Shown: piece by piece, positions 5,916 to 7,750 of the stretch
Position numbering within the stretch: the stretch's first letter is position 1
Layout of the letters: each line of letters opens with the position of its first letter
NCBI GenBank assembly: GCA_021161305.1
Contig: JAGHAW010000102.1
Coordinates: forward strand, 1-7,750
Length of the DNA: 7,750 nucleotides
Direction: 5' to 3'
DNA from: Sulfurimonas sp.
GTDB taxonomy: Bacteria; Campylobacterota; Campylobacteria; Campylobacterales; Sulfurimonadaceae
Position numbers and translations under genes: made by a program
The notes under the pieces: model-generated
Told to the model about the DNA's origin: nothing
What the model saw: only the letters and a program-made list of their open reading frames with translations
Database searches by the model: none

Positions 5916-7750
5916 GGGCGAAATAATTCCTTAAATTTATCAGCAGGAATAGGTTTAGAGATAACATAACCTTGAATGTAATCACATTCAAGTGTTTTTA
6001 AAAATTCGATATCTTCTATTGTTTCAACACCTTCTGCGATTACAGCAAATTTAAACTGCTTAGAGATTGTTAAAATAGTTTTAATCAAAGAAGCATCATC
6101 TTCATTCTTTAACATATCTTTTACAAAACTACGATCAATTTTAATATAATCAAATGGTAAATTTTTAAGATAAGAGAGTGAAGAATATCCAGTGCCAAAA
6201 TCATCCATAGCGATTTTAAAGCCGTAGGATTTAATCAGGTTCATCTTTTTCACGGTAGTAGATAAGTTGTCAATAGCAACAGATTCTGTCAACTCTAATT
6301 TTAGTGAACTTGGGTGAATATTGTTGATTTTAGTAGCTTTGAGAATCTTTTCAACAAAATCTTCTTGAATAAACTGTCTTGAACTTATATTGACAGCTAT
6401 ATCCTGCATAGTGCTGTGGCAATTATGGAACTCTTTACAAGCAGCATCTATGACCCAATCTCCAATAGATATAATCAAATCACTCTCTTCAGCATAAGGG
6501 ATGAAATCATCGGGAAAGACCAATCCTCGCTCGGGATGGTTCCATCTTATAAGTGCTTCACATGAAGTGATTTTACCACTTTGTAACTCTACAATAGGTT
6601 GATAATATAACTCAAACTGATTTAGTTCCAGTGCCTTTCTAAGTTCATTGTTTAGTTTAAGTTTTTCATTGATTTGATCACTCATCTCTTTTTTATAGAA
6701 GCAGGTGGTGTTGCGACCGCAATCTTTTGCTTTATACATAGCAATATCAGCGTATTTTAAAATATCATGAATATTTTTCTGTTGTGAATCTATTATATCG
6801 ATTCCTATACTTAGTGTTATATGAAGGGTATGTTCATTAATCTCAATAGGTTTTTTCATTACTTCATGCAATTTATCTGCCACTCTGTATGAAGTATCTA
6901 TGGCACTTTTTTCAGTACGGTTTAAGTCATCTAGTAATATAACAAATTCATCACCACCAAGACGAGCGATAGTATCATTTTCTCTTAAAATAGATGAAGC
7001 TTTTGAGGAAAATATTTTAAGAATAGTATCGCCAATATGATGTCCTAAAGAGTCATTAACAGTTTTAAAATGATCTAAATCGATAAAAAGCAAGGTACCA
7101 AAGTTATTTTGCTCTGAAAGTTTGGATAGTTGTATTTGCAGTTTATTATTAAAAGCCAGACGATTATCCAGTCCTGTCAGATCATCATGGAGTGTTTGCT
7201 GACGAATTTTTTCTTCTGATTTAACTCTATGGGTAATATCTGTAACAATGCCCAGTCCACCATTTATTTTTTCATCTGTATCATACATAGGTACTGTTTC
7301 CATGCTTACCCAAACATCTTCATTTGAGATTTTTGTGTGATAAAGACCCTCGTAGAAACCTTTTTTACCTTTAAGAATACTATTTAAACATTTACGAATA
7401 TTCTGGTCTGGCAATTGTTTCATATCAAGATTTATAAGTTTATGAAGAGGAGCTTTAAGCATGGTAGAAAAGGCACTGTTTGATTCTTGAATAATCAAAT
7501 TAGTATCGTATGTAAAAACACCGACAGTAGCCTCTTGGAAAATTGTTGAAAAATTATTTTGAGAGTGTTGAAGCTCTTTTTCGGTTCTCTCAACAGTAAG
7601 TTTGGAGATAATTAAATTTACTATATCTTTGTTGTATCTTCTTGAGAAAAGTATTAAAATAATTAAAAATATAAAAATCAGTAGTGATATTAAAGTATGC
7701 ATTTCGCTATTTTGATTATAAATAATAAAAATATATGGTAAAAGTAAAAT
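5912..7750 (-). CDS. Membrane-bound PAS-GGDEF-EAL c-di-GMP enzyme, 5' end probably missing
   Basis: Residues are numbered from the only in-window ATG (7702), giving 596. A transmembrane helix (about 3-20) ends in Arg-Arg. A short linker helix (about 35-50), a PAS domain (about 48-158), GGDEF (about 165-338) and EAL (about 345-595) follow. The cyclase half has an intact GGDEF (249-253), metal-site FIDLD and an RxxD inhibitory site (R240-D243) five residues before it. The phosphodiesterase half has E382-A-L, N438, E473, D500/D501 in DDFGTGYSSL, K521, E557 and Q577, so both activities look possible. The frame has no stop for 16 codons upstream of the ATG, up to the window edge, and encodes more hydrophobic residues (LLLPYIFIIY). 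No ribosome site precedes the ATG. The true start is therefore probably beyond 7750, and the missing part may be a sensor. The gene is convergent with the DJ-1 gene, overlapping it by 4 bases. Confidence 0.93.
   Translation of the reverse strand: MLLLPYIFIIYNQNSEMHTLISLLIFIFLIILILFSRRYNKDIVNLIISKLTVERTEKELQHSQNNFSTIFQEATVGVFTYDTNLIIQESNSAFSTMLKAPLHKLINLDMKQLPDQNIRKCLNSILKGKKGFYEGLYHTKISNEDVWVSMETVPMYDTDEKINGGLGIVTDITHRVKSEEKIRQQTLHDDLTGLDNRLAFNNKLQIQLSKLSEQNNFGTLLFIDLDHFKTVNDSLGHHIGDTILKIFSSKASSILRENDTIARLGGDEFVILLDDLNRTEKSAIDTSYRVADKLHEVMKKPIEINEHTLHITLSIGIDIIDSQQKNIHDILKYADIAMYKAKDCGRNTTCFYKKEMSDQINEKLKLNNELRKALELNQFELYYQPIVELQSGKITSCEALIRWNHPERGLVFPDDFIPYAEESDLIISIGDWVIDAACKEFHNCHSTMQDIAVNISSRQFIQEDFVEKILKATKINNIHPSSLKLELTESVAIDNLSTTVKKMNLIKSYGFKIAMDDFGTGYSSLSYLKNLPFDYIKIDRSFVKDMLKNEDDASLIKTILTISKQFKFAVIAEGVETIEDIEFLKTLECDYIQGYVISKPIPADKFKELFRP

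Noticed and set aside
7715..7720. Minus-strand TATAAT just upstream of the ATG at 7702
   Set aside because: It would put transcription start only a few bases before the ATG, leaving no ribosome site, and the open frame continues through it. It is more likely coding sequence (a Tyr-Asn pair of codons).
1..7750. CRISPR array, tRNA/rRNA, insertion sequence, phage or defence module
   Set aside because: No regularly spaced repeats, RNA-gene signatures, transposase or integrase motifs or terminal inverted repeats were seen. Nearly all of the window is accounted for by recognisable genes.

Overview
The window is AT-rich and most likely comes from the Campylobacterota (Epsilonproteobacteria), probably a free-living Sulfurimonas/Sulfuricurvum-like bacterium. 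The best evidence is the minus-strand block pyrD - M16 protease - dapA - short-chain reductase. As I recall, the same order occurs in Campylobacter jejuni (around Cj0804-Cj0807) and Helicobacter pylori (around HP1011-HP1014). A small c553-type cytochrome and a large GGDEF/EAL protein also fit a respiratory, environmental member of that group.

Layout. Positions 2-172 hold the 3' end of an unidentified plus-strand gene. A short spacer with a candidate promoter leads to a secreted monohaem cytochrome c (230-511). Eight bases later comes a small zinc-ribbon class I methyltransferase (520-1149). A 14-bp hairpin (1144-1177) lies over the methyltransferase stop codon and separates it from the convergent minus-strand operon. 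Read in transcription order, that operon is pyrD (5279-4221), a periplasmic M16 peptidase (4221-2923), dapA (2870-1977) and a FabL-like enoyl-ACP reductase (1975-1193). Gene contacts are tight: a TAATG overlap, a 52-nt gap, then a 1-nt gap. A short divergent promoter region (about 5280-5354) separates pyrD from a plus-strand DJ-1/YajL-type gene (5355-5915). That gene overlaps the 3' end of a minus-strand PAS-GGDEF-EAL c-di-GMP enzyme by four bases. The PAS-GGDEF-EAL frame stays open to the right edge of the window, so its 5' end is probably missing.

Function. The operon combines pyrimidine synthesis (PyrD), lysine/diaminopimelate synthesis (DapA), probable fatty-acid elongation (FabL-like) and envelope proteolysis. 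It is a conserved housekeeping cluster with no obvious single pathway. The flanking genes cover electron transfer, protein or metabolite protection, and c-di-GMP signalling.

I saw no mobile element, CRISPR array, tRNA or rRNA, phage gene, or recognisable novel defence system. The points most worth checking are the truncated sensor end of the GGDEF/EAL protein, the FabL-type active-site spacing, the hairpin, and the shared divergent promoter.
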